This document shows, one piece after another, positions 8,760 to 16,328 of a DNA stretch of 23,075 nucleotides (its first letter is position 1; the number at the start of each line of letters is the position of its first letter). Source of the DNA: a virus; IMG/VR virus record IMGVR_UViG_3300008050_000336, positions 1 through 23,075 of that record. One strand, written 5' to 3'. The translations under genes were made by a program, and so were the position numbers. The notes below the pieces were generated by a model. It was not told the DNA's origin. It saw nothing but the letters and a program-made list of their open reading frames with translations, and searched no databases.

Positions 8760-9077
8760 ATGAGTTGGAAAAATAAATTAAAGAAAAATGAAGAAATGTT
8801 TGGATGGGGCCAAGAAGACGGTTCTGAAACTGATTATTCAGAAGAAAGAGAAGCGATGCAAGCATCCCATGATAAAAGTCATTCAGAATTAAAACAAGTT
8901 CTTAATGAAAGTATGGATGACCTCAAAGGAGAATTTAATAAGTTATTAAAACTTATTGTTGAATTCAATATACATGGTGGATTTATAGAAGATAAATTAT
9001 GGGAAGATATGGATGATATAACAAGTTATATTAGTAAATTAAATCGTGGTATAGAAAAAACATATTTAAGTAGGTGA
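8760..9077 (+). CDS. Small protein of the M-x-W-x-x-x-[LV]-K family (member 3)
   Basis: A 105-residue acidic helical protein starting MSWKNKLKKNEEMFG. A disordered acidic stretch at residues ~15-35 is followed by two amphipathic helices. AGGTGATTAAAT gives the start an ideal ribosome site made from the previous gene's last codons. No known family is recognised. The C-terminal helix (DMDDITSYISKLNRGI) faintly resembles the scaffold C-terminal motif described for the genes at 9083, 9382 and 12779, but too weakly to rely on. Confidence 0.8.
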   Translation: MSWKNKLKKNEEMFGWGQEDGSETDYSEEREAMQASHDKSHSELKQVLNESMDDLKGEFNKLLKLIVEFNIHGGFIEDKLWEDMDDITSYISKLNRGIEKTYLSR

Positions 9078-9082
9078 TTAAG

Positions 9083-9376
9083 ATGAGTTGGCAAGAAATA
9101 TTAAAAGAAGAAGATAAATGGAAGCCTGAAAGAGAAACAGGTTGGAAAAAAGAACCAAGAGGAACCCCTGTTAAAAGGGTTGGGTCAGAATTACAATGGG
9201 GAATGGATGAGAATGTACCTATTCCTGAAGATACATCAGATATAGATACTCTTGCTGAACAAACTAGGGAAGATATAATGGATATGGTTATGGATAAAAT
9301 TGGGCAAATGTCTAAGAAAGAATTAATTGATTTATTAATTGAAACGAAAGGAAAATTAGAAGAAATTAAGGTGTGA
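9083..9376 (+). CDS. Small protein of the M-x-W-x-x-x-[LV]-K family (member 4)
   Basis: A 97-residue protein starting MSWQEILKEEDKW; the start is ATG 9083, set by AGGTGATTAAG just upstream (the GTG within that site is not the start). A Pro, Gly and Trp rich middle without regular structure is followed by a C-terminal helix. That helix (DKIGQMSKKELIDLL, then a Gly six residues on) aligns with the scaffold C-terminal motif in spacing of its Asp, Ile, Met and Gly. It may therefore carry both the shared N-terminal tag and a capsid-docking tail. Function remains inferred. Confidence 0.8.
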   Translation: MSWQEILKEEDKWKPERETGWKKEPRGTPVKRVGSELQWGMDENVPIPEDTSDIDTLAEQTREDIMDMVMDKIGQMSKKELIDLLIETKGKLEEIKV

Positions 9377-9381
9377 TTAAA

Positions 9382-9618
9382 ATGACAGACGAAAACCAAA
9401 CATTAGAAATATTAAAACTATTAGTAGAAAAAATAAGCAAATTAGAACAGACTGTGTATAATCAAGATAATGTCTTGATGAAATCAGGATTGGTGAAAGC
9501 AGAAACGCCTACACCTAAGATTAGTAATAATTCTGATATGCCTGATGCCGATACAATTTCAAAAATGAGTTGGGACCAAATTAACAACATGGTATCACAA
9601 ATGGAGGGTTCAATATGA
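9382..9618 (+). CDS. Small coiled-coil protein with scaffold-like C-terminus
   Basis: A 78-residue protein. Residues 5-30 form a heptad-like helix (LEILKLLVEKISKLEQTV), residues 40-55 are a Pro/Asn linker, and residues 57-78 match the C-terminal 22 residues of the protease-scaffold protein (shared core D-x-I-x-K-M-x-W-x-x-I). Start ATG 9382 follows GGTGTGATTAAA. In tailed phages the scaffold C-terminus binds the capsid protein. The shared tail therefore suggests that this protein docks on the inside of the shell or co-assembles with the scaffold. The final bases overlap the next start in ATGA. Confidence 0.8.
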   Translation: MTDENQTLEILKLLVEKISKLEQTVYNQDNVLMKSGLVKAETPTPKISNNSDMPDADTISKMSWDQINNMVSQMEGSI

Positions 9619-10187
9619 ATGTAGAAGAAGTAATGAAAAAATTAGAAGAAATAAAAGTCGAATTATATAATAATGTGACTAGTAGCGAAGATAAAAGTCC
9701 TGTTCAAGTAGAAACACAGGATAGATTACCAATTGATGAAGATTTGGCTGGTGAAGAAGTTAAGATTAAAAGGACTAAGGGTGAAAAAGTTAAAGATAGA
9801 GGTAATATGAGTAGGTCAAGTTCTCAAGATGGAAGTAAAAATCCTGATAAAGATTATGTTTTTGGAAAGAATGCTCCTAGTGTTGATGAATTACAGAATC
9901 AATTAGATGGGCTATTTAGAAAATATGAAGTTGCTGATTTGTGTGATGATTTAAAAGATGTCATTGATGCTATTGAGAACTTTAAACCACCTGAGGATGG
10001 TTCTTTGCATCATAATATTGATGGAATACTTGCAGATTTCCAATCAGCAGGAGATATTATAACTGATATTGAAGATAATATAAAATGGATGGGAAATGAA
10101 TTAAATTTATATCGTGGTAGTTATGGCAGGTGGGAAATTTCCCCTTTATATGAAGATAAAAAAGATATTGAGGCTGTGAAAGAATAA
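9615..10187 (+). CDS. Unknown 190-residue protein
   Basis: Begins with a helix (MNVEEVMKKLEEIKVELYN), then a basic, Ser-rich disordered stretch to about residue 85, and a C-terminal half of acidic helices (DLCDDLKDVIDAIENF). ATG 9615 overlaps the preceding stop (ATGA), so translation is probably coupled. No family is recognised. It ends the run of small charged genes before the ligase; a 38-base gap with no clear structure other than the next ribosome site follows. Confidence 0.78.
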   Translation: MNVEEVMKKLEEIKVELYNNVTSSEDKSPVQVETQDRLPIDEDLAGEEVKIKRTKGEKVKDRGNMSRSSSQDGSKNPDKDYVFGKNAPSVDELQNQLDGLFRKYEVADLCDDLKDVIDAIENFKPPEDGSLHHNIDGILADFQSAGDIITDIEDNIKWMGNELNLYRGSYGRWEISPLYEDKKDIEAVKE

Positions 10188-10225
10188 GATGAGGGTGCAG
10201 GGAAACCGTCAAAATAGGTGATTAA

Positions 10226-12739
10226 ATGCCATTAACCGGCCTCAAATTTAAAAAGGAAGCAGATGTGCTTTCTGACCAATTATATAGGTTATTTGAGAAC
10301 ATAAGAGTCGCTTATTTATCTGCAAAGCAAGACCCTAAATCTTATACAAAGATGTGGCATAAAGCATTAAGTAAATTAACTTCTCAATATAATGACATTG
10401 ATGACTTAGGCCGTGTATTACAACAAGCAATTACAGAAAAAGAAATAGAACACAATGAAGCCAAAAACCCTGAATCTGCTCATGCTAGAAATATATATGA
10501 TGCCATTAAGGAATTACGTTATGCTTCTAAACATATAAAAGACCCCTTCATTAAGAAATATGGTGATAAAACATTAGAAACTTTATTAGAAGATAAAGTA
10601 GTCTTTGCTATGTTTATTCATTGGGCCATGCGGTCTAGTGAGAATGCCTTATCTAATGATTATTGGCAAGAATTTACTAAAGATGGGGATTTAATTACGG
10701 ATGGGTATAAAGGTTTAGATATAACCATTAAAGATATACCTAGTTTTGTTATAGAACATTATGGTGATGATAAAAATACTCAATCAGTAAAAACAAAATT
10801 TGATGGTGCTCTATCATTATTAAAGAAAGTATTTACTTCTTTATCAGATGAAGATGATTGGGAACATTTAGTAGGTATAGAAATATCTAAAGCAGAAAAA
10901 GAAGATATAGATTTTTTAGTACCAAATAAACCTATGTATAGAATATTTGATGTTAAAGATATAGAAGAATTACAAGGTTTTAGTGGTGATTGGTTAGTCC
11001 AAGAAAAATATGATGGAATGCGAATTCAAATTCATAAAATAGATAATAAAATAAAAATGTATTCTTATAATAAAAAGGATATTACTGATAATTGTAAAGA
11101 GATAATAGAAAAATTGCGCCCAAAGAAATTTGGTGATTGTATTTTAGATGCTGAATTAATGATGTTTAATAAAGATAAACCATTAAGAAGGGCAGCAGTT
11201 ATTTCTAAGGTATTTAAAAAGTCAAAAGACGAAGGAGAATTAAGAGCGCACGTTTTTGATATAATGAGACATAATGATAGGGATTTAACAGATGTAGATT
11301 TAAAGGAAAGAATGCAAATCTTACATCAAAATTATGCTCCACATTCTCATGAATTATTAGCATTCCCATCTAAAAAAGATAGTAGAATAGCGGATTCATT
11401 AACAGAAATTGAATCATATGCTAAAGAAATTATGAAGATACCTACATCAGAAGGTGTAGTTATTAAAGATTTAACTTCTACTTATTTTAAAGGCACAAAG
11501 AAAAACCCTAAATGGATTAAATGGAAAAAGTTTGTAGACTTAGATTTAATAGTATTAGAGAAAAAATCCACTAAGTCTAAATTATTTTCATATACTTTAG
11601 GGGCCGGCCCTCTATTATTAGAAGAGGCTAGAAAATTAGATTCGGTCAAACATGATGATAGGCATTATTTAAATGTAGGAAAAGCATTGAATACTAAAGT
11701 AGATGTTGAAATTGGTAGTATTGTTAGGGTTAAAGTTGATGAAGTTAAGATGAATAAAAAGGGAGAAATAAGAGTATTTTCTGCTAAAGTAGTAGAGATT
11801 CCTGAAGTAGAATTACCTGATAAAATTATTACATTAAAATTATTAGCAGGAGATTCTGATTCCTCAAGTTATAAAGCAAAGGCATTAGAAAAATCAATAA
11901 TAATTACAGATGGTATTCATGGAGAAGCAGAGGTAATTTTAAAATCTGATATGAATGGCTTTACTATATATGGATTTAATGGTGATACATTAATGACTAA
12001 AAATGCTATTGCTGATTTAGATGTAGTTAAAGAAGAAATAACTACTTTAATGAAAGAAAAGAAGGGTTTCTTTAGAGTAGGCATTAAGAATTTTATACAG
12101 GCTAGGGATTCACAAAAGGCTACATTAAAAGAAATAGAAGAACATATTGCTAAACATTCTAAATTGAAGAAATTATATGCAGAAATTTGGGATAATGATT
12201 CTAAGAAATTAAGTAATTATCTAAAAAATAATGCAGAAGAAATATTATTTGAAGGTAATAGTACTTTTACAGTAGATGTAGATATAATAGAAAAAAAGTA
12301 TAAAACGCCTGAAGAATACAGAAAGGGTCAATTTAAAATATATAGTAGACAAGATAACAATTTATCCTTAACATTTTTATTAGGTGATGAGAAAATAGGT
12401 TGGGAAATTAAAATAAAAGAAGATGATGATATTTTTGATTTATTTGGCAAAACTAAGAAATTTCCAGCAAAGGTTCAAGAAACAGTTTCTAAGGAAAAAT
12501 TGATTGATTCTGGAGAAGTAGAATTAGGTGTTCAAAGACATGGTTATCATGAATATATATTAAATGGGGAGAAATTTCAAACTAAGATTCATGTTAGAGT
12601 AGTACCATTAGAAGGAGAAAAACGCTGGATTATCTTTAGTAGCAAAGAACAAGAACCAGTGGATTCAGATACAGATGATGGAATATGGGATATTAGGGAA
12701 GATAAGAATAAAGATTTGTCCTTTGAAGGGCTGGCATAG
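10226..12739 (+). CDS. ATP-dependent DNA ligase with a long C-terminal extension
   Basis: An 837-residue protein. Residues ~250-530 form an ATP-dependent ligase core: motif I KYDGMR (261-266) with the adenylated Lys at K261, LDAE (307-310), FDIM (344-347), motif IV EGVVIK (409-414) and motif V WIKWKKF (430-436), then an OB-fold-like region. It would seal nicks in DNA using ATP. The N-terminal 240 residues are helical and occupy the place of the DNA-binding domain in archaeal ligases, without obvious sequence match. Residues ~540-837 are an unassigned extension; part of it (744-805) is strand-rich with KFPAKVQ and HGYHEYILNG. Start ATG 10226 has AGGTGATT. A ligase within the head module, next to the protease, is unusual. 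Ligase identity is strong; the biological role is open. Confidence 0.9.
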   Translation: MPLTGLKFKKEADVLSDQLYRLFENIRVAYLSAKQDPKSYTKMWHKALSKLTSQYNDIDDLGRVLQQAITEKEIEHNEAKNPESAHARNIYDAIKELRYASKHIKDPFIKKYGDKTLETLLEDKVVFAMFIHWAMRSSENALSNDYWQEFTKDGDLITDGYKGLDITIKDIPSFVIEHYGDDKNTQSVKTKFDGALSLLKKVFTSLSDEDDWEHLVGIEISKAEKEDIDFLVPNKPMYRIFDVKDIEELQGFSGDWLVQEKYDGMRIQIHKIDNKIKMYSYNKKDITDNCKEIIEKLRPKKFGDCILDAELMMFNKDKPLRRAAVISKVFKKSKDEGELRAHVFDIMRHNDRDLTDVDLKERMQILHQNYAPHSHELLAFPSKKDSRIADSLTEIESYAKEIMKIPTSEGVVIKDLTSTYFKGTKKNPKWIKWKKFVDLDLIVLEKKSTKSKLFSYTLGAGPLLLEEARKLDSVKHDDRHYLNVGKALNTKVDVEIGSIVRVKVDEVKMNKKGEIRVFSAKVVEIPEVELPDKIITLKLLAGDSDSSSYKAKALEKSIIITDGIHGEAEVILKSDMNGFTIYGFNGDTLMTKNAIADLDVVKEEITTLMKEKKGFFRVGIKNFIQARDSQKATLKEIEEHIAKHSKLKKLYAEIWDNDSKKLSNYLKNNAEEILFEGNSTFTVDVDIIEKKYKTPEEYRKGQFKIYSRQDNNLSLTFLLGDEKIGWEIKIKEDDDIFDLFGKTKKFPAKVQETVSKEKLIDSGEVELGVQRHGYHEYILNGEKFQTKIHVRVVPLEGEKRWIIFSSKEQEPVDSDTDDGIWDIREDKNKDLSFEGLA

Positions 12740-12744
12740 GTTTC

Positions 12745-12754
12745 CTATTATATA
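12745..12754 (+). promoter_or_regulatory. Possible TATA-like element before the protease-scaffold gene
   Basis: The sequence CTATTATATA lies in the 39-base gap between the ligase and protease-scaffold genes. It is one of the few places in this packed region with room for a promoter. It resembles an archaeal TATA box, but in such AT-rich DNA similar strings occur by chance, and the distance to the start codon (about 25 bases) would leave almost no leader. Weak call. Confidence 0.2.
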
Positions 12755-12778
12755 GTGGTTAGAACGTGAGGTGATTAG

Positions 12779-14197
12779 ATGACAAGTGCATCGGCATATG
12801 TTTCAGGAATAGAACATAACTTTAGTATATTAAAATCAAATGACTTACATATTGCGGGATATGCTTCAATAGAAATGGTTGACAAACAAAATGATTTAAT
12901 CACATTAGAAGCATTAAATGAAGCCGTTAAAAAATACATGAAAGATACAAAATATAGAAATGTAATGTCAAATCATTCAAATGTTCAAGTTGGAGAAGTC
13001 GTTAAAGAGTACCGAGATAATAATGGTAGATTATGGAAAACAGATGTTGATGATGTTGGGTTTTTTGTAGTAATAAAAATGAGAAGTGATATTGAGAAAG
13101 CAAAAGAAATTGCAAGAGAAATTCGTACAGGTAATTTACGTTCATTTAGTATTGGAGGACAGGCATTAGAAAAGAAATCAAAAACTAATGTTGAGTTAGG
13201 AGAATATAACGAAATAAGTAAATTAGATTTACATGAAGTAACAATTTGTGAAAAAGGAATAAATCCAGAAGCAAAATTTGATATTTTGAAACAAGAAAAA
13301 GGTGAAAATATGACAGATATAGCAAGCGCATTAAAGGAACTAAATACAGTATTAAAGGGAATGGATGACATAGAAAAATTTGGTACATCTGCCCCAACAG
13401 CATTAAAAGCAATTAGAGATGGAAAAAATAATGCAGAGGTTAAATCTGCTTTTGAAACTGATATGACTAATATGAATGGAAATGAAGTTGCTTGGAGTAG
13501 AATTGAAAAAGTAGCAGACCATTTAGGAATGGATAGAAAACAAACTCAAACATTAATAGCAAGTGTAAATAAAGACTTAATAGTAAAACAAGGTGAGAAC
13601 ATGAAAAAAGAAGAATATTTAGATGATGAATCTGAAATTGAAGCGCAAGATGATGAAGAAGATATTGAAATGGCATCATCTGAAGAAACAAATGAAATGC
13701 CTGATATTGAAGCAGCAGAAAAAGCAGACTTAGCATATGGAAGTGATGTTCAAGGTTCTTATGCTGGAAAAGAAGTTGTTTCCGGTGGAAAAGCAAAAGC
13801 CCGTGATTCAGTTCACAAAGAGGTTTATGACGGTGTATCAACACTTGATTTAAGTCATGAGAATCTTGAGAAGGCTTATGAGCAATTCAAGGCAGAACAA
13901 TTAGAGAAGATGGCTTATGATGACATTAAGAATACATTTGAGTCAAGATTCCAAACAGAAGTATCAGTTAAGAAGTCTGAAATTGAGAAGACTAATTATG
14001 ATGCAAAGTCTGAAGTAGATGCACTTAAGAATCAATTCGGTGATTTACTAAAGTCATTGAAGAATGAGCAAGAAACAGTTATCCGCAAGCAAGAAGAGGT
14101 TGTTGCAAACTTAAATATCCCAACATCTGATGAAATTGCAAAGATGGATTGGAATGAAATACATTTGGTGGCCCAAAGATTAAACGGGGAACTTTGA
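12779..14197 (+). CDS. Prohead protease fused to scaffold protein
   Basis: A 472-residue protein. Residues 20-170 resemble phage prohead serine proteases of the XkdF/S78 type: AGYASIEMVDKQND, then NVMSNHSNVQVGEVV with candidate catalytic H66, RSFSIGG with candidate S122 or S124, and LHEVTICEKGINPEAKF with H152. From about residue 178 it is a helical, acidic and coiled-coil rich scaffold, ending in a capsid-docking-like tail D-E-I-A-K-M-D-W-N-E-I. This fits a protease that removes the scaffold and matures the shell of the capsid protein encoded next. Two in-frame internal starts with good ribosome sites (13310 and 13601) probably yield scaffold alone. Lysine codon use switches sharply to AAG in the last third. 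AGGTGATT precedes the ATG. Confidence 0.88.
   Translation: MTSASAYVSGIEHNFSILKSNDLHIAGYASIEMVDKQNDLITLEALNEAVKKYMKDTKYRNVMSNHSNVQVGEVVKEYRDNNGRLWKTDVDDVGFFVVIKMRSDIEKAKEIAREIRTGNLRSFSIGGQALEKKSKTNVELGEYNEISKLDLHEVTICEKGINPEAKFDILKQEKGENMTDIASALKELNTVLKGMDDIEKFGTSAPTALKAIRDGKNNAEVKSAFETDMTNMNGNEVAWSRIEKVADHLGMDRKQTQTLIASVNKDLIVKQGENMKKEEYLDDESEIEAQDDEEDIEMASSEETNEMPDIEAAEKADLAYGSDVQGSYAGKEVVSGGKAKARDSVHKEVYDGVSTLDLSHENLEKAYEQFKAEQLEKMAYDDIKNTFESRFQTEVSVKKSEIEKTNYDAKSEVDALKNQFGDLLKSLKNEQETVIRKQEEVVANLNIPTSDEIAKMDWNEIHLVAQRLNGEL
13300..13312 (+). promoter_or_regulatory. Internal ribosome binding site and start (scaffold, 295 residues)
   Basis: AGGTGAAAATATG lies in frame inside the protease-scaffold gene. 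The AGGTGA and its four-base spacing match the ribosome sites of the independent genes here. Starting at ATG 13310 (residue 178) would make a 295-residue product lacking the protease domain and beginning MTDIASALKELN, exactly at the domain boundary. This parallels the nested scaffold (Nu3 within C) of phage lambda. Confidence 0.55.
13591..13603 (+). promoter_or_regulatory. Second internal ribosome binding site and start (198 residues)
   Basis: AGGTGAGAACATG, also in frame, would start at ATG 13601 (residue 275) and give a 198-residue product beginning MKKEEYLDDESE. Both internal sites encode the same local peptide, GEN, just before the Met, because the ribosome site is read as codons GGT GAR AAY. 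The product would contain only the acidic linker, coiled coil and C-terminal docking motif. Confidence 0.42.
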
Positions 14198-14229
14198 ATA
14201 GGATTTAAAAATGAAAAAGGTGATTTAAA

Positions 14230-15576
14230 ATGGTAAAATATATTAACACAGTAAGAGACTTAGAAATGGCAACGTATGGAATGGGTGCAGGTGGCGCAAA
14301 TAATTCTATATTGAAATCGGGCGGTATTGTCGGTGGTTTAGGCAGTATGCACGATACAGGTGCAGCACAAGGAATGAATGGAACAGCAGCATTAACAATG
14401 ACTAACTTGTATAATGTTATTTATGGACAAAAAGTTTGGTCTATGCTAAATCAAGAAGTAAATCCTTTGAGCATTTTGCCCAAAAGACCCTATACAAGTA
14501 GTGGATGGCGTGTTCAGACAAAAAGACCTGCTGGTGGTTCAGGGGCAGCATTTGGATTAGGAACAACATCTTATTCTGCTGGTGGAGCATTAGACGCTCC
14601 TAATGCTGATGAAATTGGTGGTGTGCAAGAAAATGCAGAATTGGCCGCTACAGGATTACAGGCATTAGCACCCGAATATGATGTACTCTATATGAGTCCA
14701 AAAACAATTGCTCATATGTTTGATTATTCAGAATTAGCAGCAGAAATGGCAAAGATTGATGATGGCGTTGGTGATTTAAGAGCCATTATTCGTGAAGATA
14801 TGGGTAAATTCCATGCTGAAACACAATCAGTAATGTTATGTATGCCTCTTGAACATTGGGATAGTGCTAGTTATGCCTTAATTGAGAATAACTATACTTC
14901 TTTAATGAAGGTTGTCACAAATAACGCTGAATTAGAAGAAATGGCTACTGAAAATATAATTGCTTCAGCAGGAAGTGGAACATTTGCTGCTCAAATTGGT
15001 GGTATTTATGGTAATTCTACAAAAAGACCTGCTGGAACATCTTTCCTAGATTCAGTGGTTGATTATGGTTCAGGATATGCTGTAGCAGATATGCGTACAT
15101 TAACTTTAACTCTATTAAATAATATGATTCGCAACTTGAGAACTAATGGTGGAACACCACAAGTAATTTTGACTGGTTATGATACTATTCAGACAATTGC
15201 TGATTTACTACAAAGTCAAGAAAGGTTTATGGATGGAAAAGAAATTATTCCAACCCATAATGGTGTAAAAGGTGTAAAAGGACAAGAAGTGGGATTCCGT
15301 GTAGCAACATATTACGATATTCCAATGATTCCAGCCAAAGATATGCCATCAACCGGACAAGGTGCAACAGCCTCGCAAATCAGTGATATGCTGTTCCTTG
15401 ATACAAATCATTTATGGTTATCAGTTATGAAACCAACTCAATACTTTGAGGATGGTATTAATCATGGAAATCCATTTGGTGTCGGTGTTCTCGGAAATCG
15501 AGGACTTTACCGAACAATGGGAGAAGTCGGCTGTTCATTCTTCAAGGGGCAAGGTAAAATTACTAACCTCTCTTGA
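14230..15576 (+). CDS. Major capsid protein, HK97 fold
   Basis: A 448-residue protein directly after the protease-scaffold, the standard position for the shell protein. The N-terminal ~60 residues are Gly, Ala and Asn rich and flexible. The body has a strand followed by a long helix region (DLRAIIREDMGKFHAETQ). A segment RTLTLTLLNNMIRNLRTNGG then PQVILTGYDTIQTIADLL looks like the P-domain helix and A-domain strand typical of HK97-type shells. The C-terminus (LFLDTNHLWLSVMKPTQYF, then NRGLYRTMGEVGCSFFKGQG) is characteristic of the fold. AGGTGATTTAAA precedes the ATG. The peptide TKRPAG occurs twice (residues 97-102 and 264-269). Whether a delta domain is cleaved is not clear; no long N-terminal coiled coil is present, consistent with a separate scaffold. 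Confidence 0.9.
   Translation: MVKYINTVRDLEMATYGMGAGGANNSILKSGGIVGGLGSMHDTGAAQGMNGTAALTMTNLYNVIYGQKVWSMLNQEVNPLSILPKRPYTSSGWRVQTKRPAGGSGAAFGLGTTSYSAGGALDAPNADEIGGVQENAELAATGLQALAPEYDVLYMSPKTIAHMFDYSELAAEMAKIDDGVGDLRAIIREDMGKFHAETQSVMLCMPLEHWDSASYALIENNYTSLMKVVTNNAELEEMATENIIASAGSGTFAAQIGGIYGNSTKRPAGTSFLDSVVDYGSGYAVADMRTLTLTLLNNMIRNLRTNGGTPQVILTGYDTIQTIADLLQSQERFMDGKEIIPTHNGVKGVKGQEVGFRVATYYDIPMIPAKDMPSTGQGATASQISDMLFLDTNHLWLSVMKPTQYFEDGINHGNPFGVGVLGNRGLYRTMGEVGCSFFKGQGKITNLS
14518..14534 (+). repeat. 17-base direct repeat in the capsid gene, copy 1
   Basis: ACAAAAAGACCTGCTGG is found here and, identically and in the same codon phase, at 15019-15035. It encodes TKRPAG. An exact in-phase copy 501 bases away in AT-rich DNA may reflect a repeated loop or gene conversion. 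Confidence 0.6.
15019..15035 (+). repeat. 17-base direct repeat in the capsid gene, copy 2
   Basis: Second exact copy of the 17-base sequence at 14518-14534. The neighbouring codons differ on both sides, so the identity is confined to the TKRPAG codons. Confidence 0.6.
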
Positions 15577-15608
15577 GGTATTTTAAGTAATTAAATGGAG
15601 GATTTAAA

Positions 15609-15953
15609 ATGGCACATACGGTAACAATTTTATCAGACCATAAAGGAATAGCAAGACCTAGTGTAGCAGGTGATGAATATGTTGTAGATGGCTTTATTGA
15701 CACTACTTCATATACTGCTGGTGGAGAAGTTATTTCTGCATCATCATTTGGATTAACTACAATTACTGCTGTTGTAATTACGGGCATGTCAAATGCGGCT
15801 GTTTCAGCCGGATATGCAGCATTACCGTTCTTTCCCGAAATAGATACATCGGGTGAATATGCAAGCAGTTCTACATTTCAACTTGTAGTTCTATCAGCAA
15901 GTAATACAGACCCCGTAGGCGATATTAGAGTAAGAATTTGGGGCCAAATTTGA
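15609..15953 (+). CDS. Probable capsid accessory or decoration protein
   Basis: A 114-residue protein rich in Ala, Ser, Thr and Val, with alternating strands (VDGFIDTTSYTAGGEVISAS, then TITAVVITG) ending in FQLVVLSAS and IRVRIWGQI. Small beta-rich proteins encoded right after the major capsid protein in tailed phages are commonly shell-decorating or minor head proteins; that is the basis of the call, together with the GGEVISASSFGL segment, which is of a kind seen in such proteins. GGAGGATTT precedes the ATG. No strong family assignment. Confidence 0.72.
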   Translation: MAHTVTILSDHKGIARPSVAGDEYVVDGFIDTTSYTAGGEVISASSFGLTTITAVVITGMSNAAVSAGYAALPFFPEIDTSGEYASSSTFQLVVLSASNTDPVGDIRVRIWGQI

Positions 15954-15962
15954 GGTGATTAA

Positions 15963-16328
15963 TTGGTTAAAGTTACTTTAACTCAAAAGGGTTTCCCTCA
16001 AGGGAGAACAAAGGTTGCAGGTATTCTTTTTAAACGAGGTGAAACCCAAGAATTAGATATTAAAGATACATGGATGATGATTGGTGCGCCTTATTTAAAC
16101 ATTGAAGTAGAAAGGAAAGAATTAGATACATTAAATGATAGGCAAGTAAAGACTCTTGAAAGAATATTAAAATTAGAAGGGTTAGATAACATTAAAAATG
16201 AATTATGCCCTAAATCAAGTGTTGCCTCTAAAGTAAAGGAAACCGTATCTAAAGTATTACCTTCAACGCCTAAAGATGATAAAAGTGAATCTTCAGAAGA
16301 AACCGAAGAATCATCAGAATCAGAATGA
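15963..16328 (+). CDS. Unknown small protein with TTG start
   Basis: A 121-residue protein starting with TTG at 15963, fixed by an ideal AGGTGATT four to five bases upstream; no ATG fits. Residues 1-60 form a compact strand-rich part (KVTLTQKGFPQGRTKVAGILFKRG in two strands, then a helix). Residues 60-80 form a helix, and residues 85-121 a disordered tail ending in an acidic Ser/Glu run (SESSEETEESSESE). It lies among capsid-associated genes and may be a minor head protein. No family recognised. Confidence 0.72.
   Translation: MVKVTLTQKGFPQGRTKVAGILFKRGETQELDIKDTWMMIGAPYLNIEVERKELDTLNDRQVKTLERILKLEGLDNIKNELCPKSSVASKVKETVSKVLPSTPKDDKSESSEETEESSESE

Noticed and set aside
8434-10187. The small genes being fragments of one broken gene
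   Set aside because: Most of these genes have their own ribosome site, and two start in ATGA stop-start overlaps. Several begin with the shared N-terminal motif, so they are separate genes.
10226-12739. NAD-dependent ligase or LigD polymerase fusion
   Set aside because: The motifs are those of ATP-dependent ligases, and neither a BRCT or zinc-finger layout nor a polymerase signature is visible.
13467-13844. Minus-strand open frames under the scaffold region (also 12985-13371 and 13185-13412)
   Set aside because: Leu/His/Phe-rich translations opposite acidic, Lys/Glu-rich coding sequence are expected shadows; no ribosome sites.
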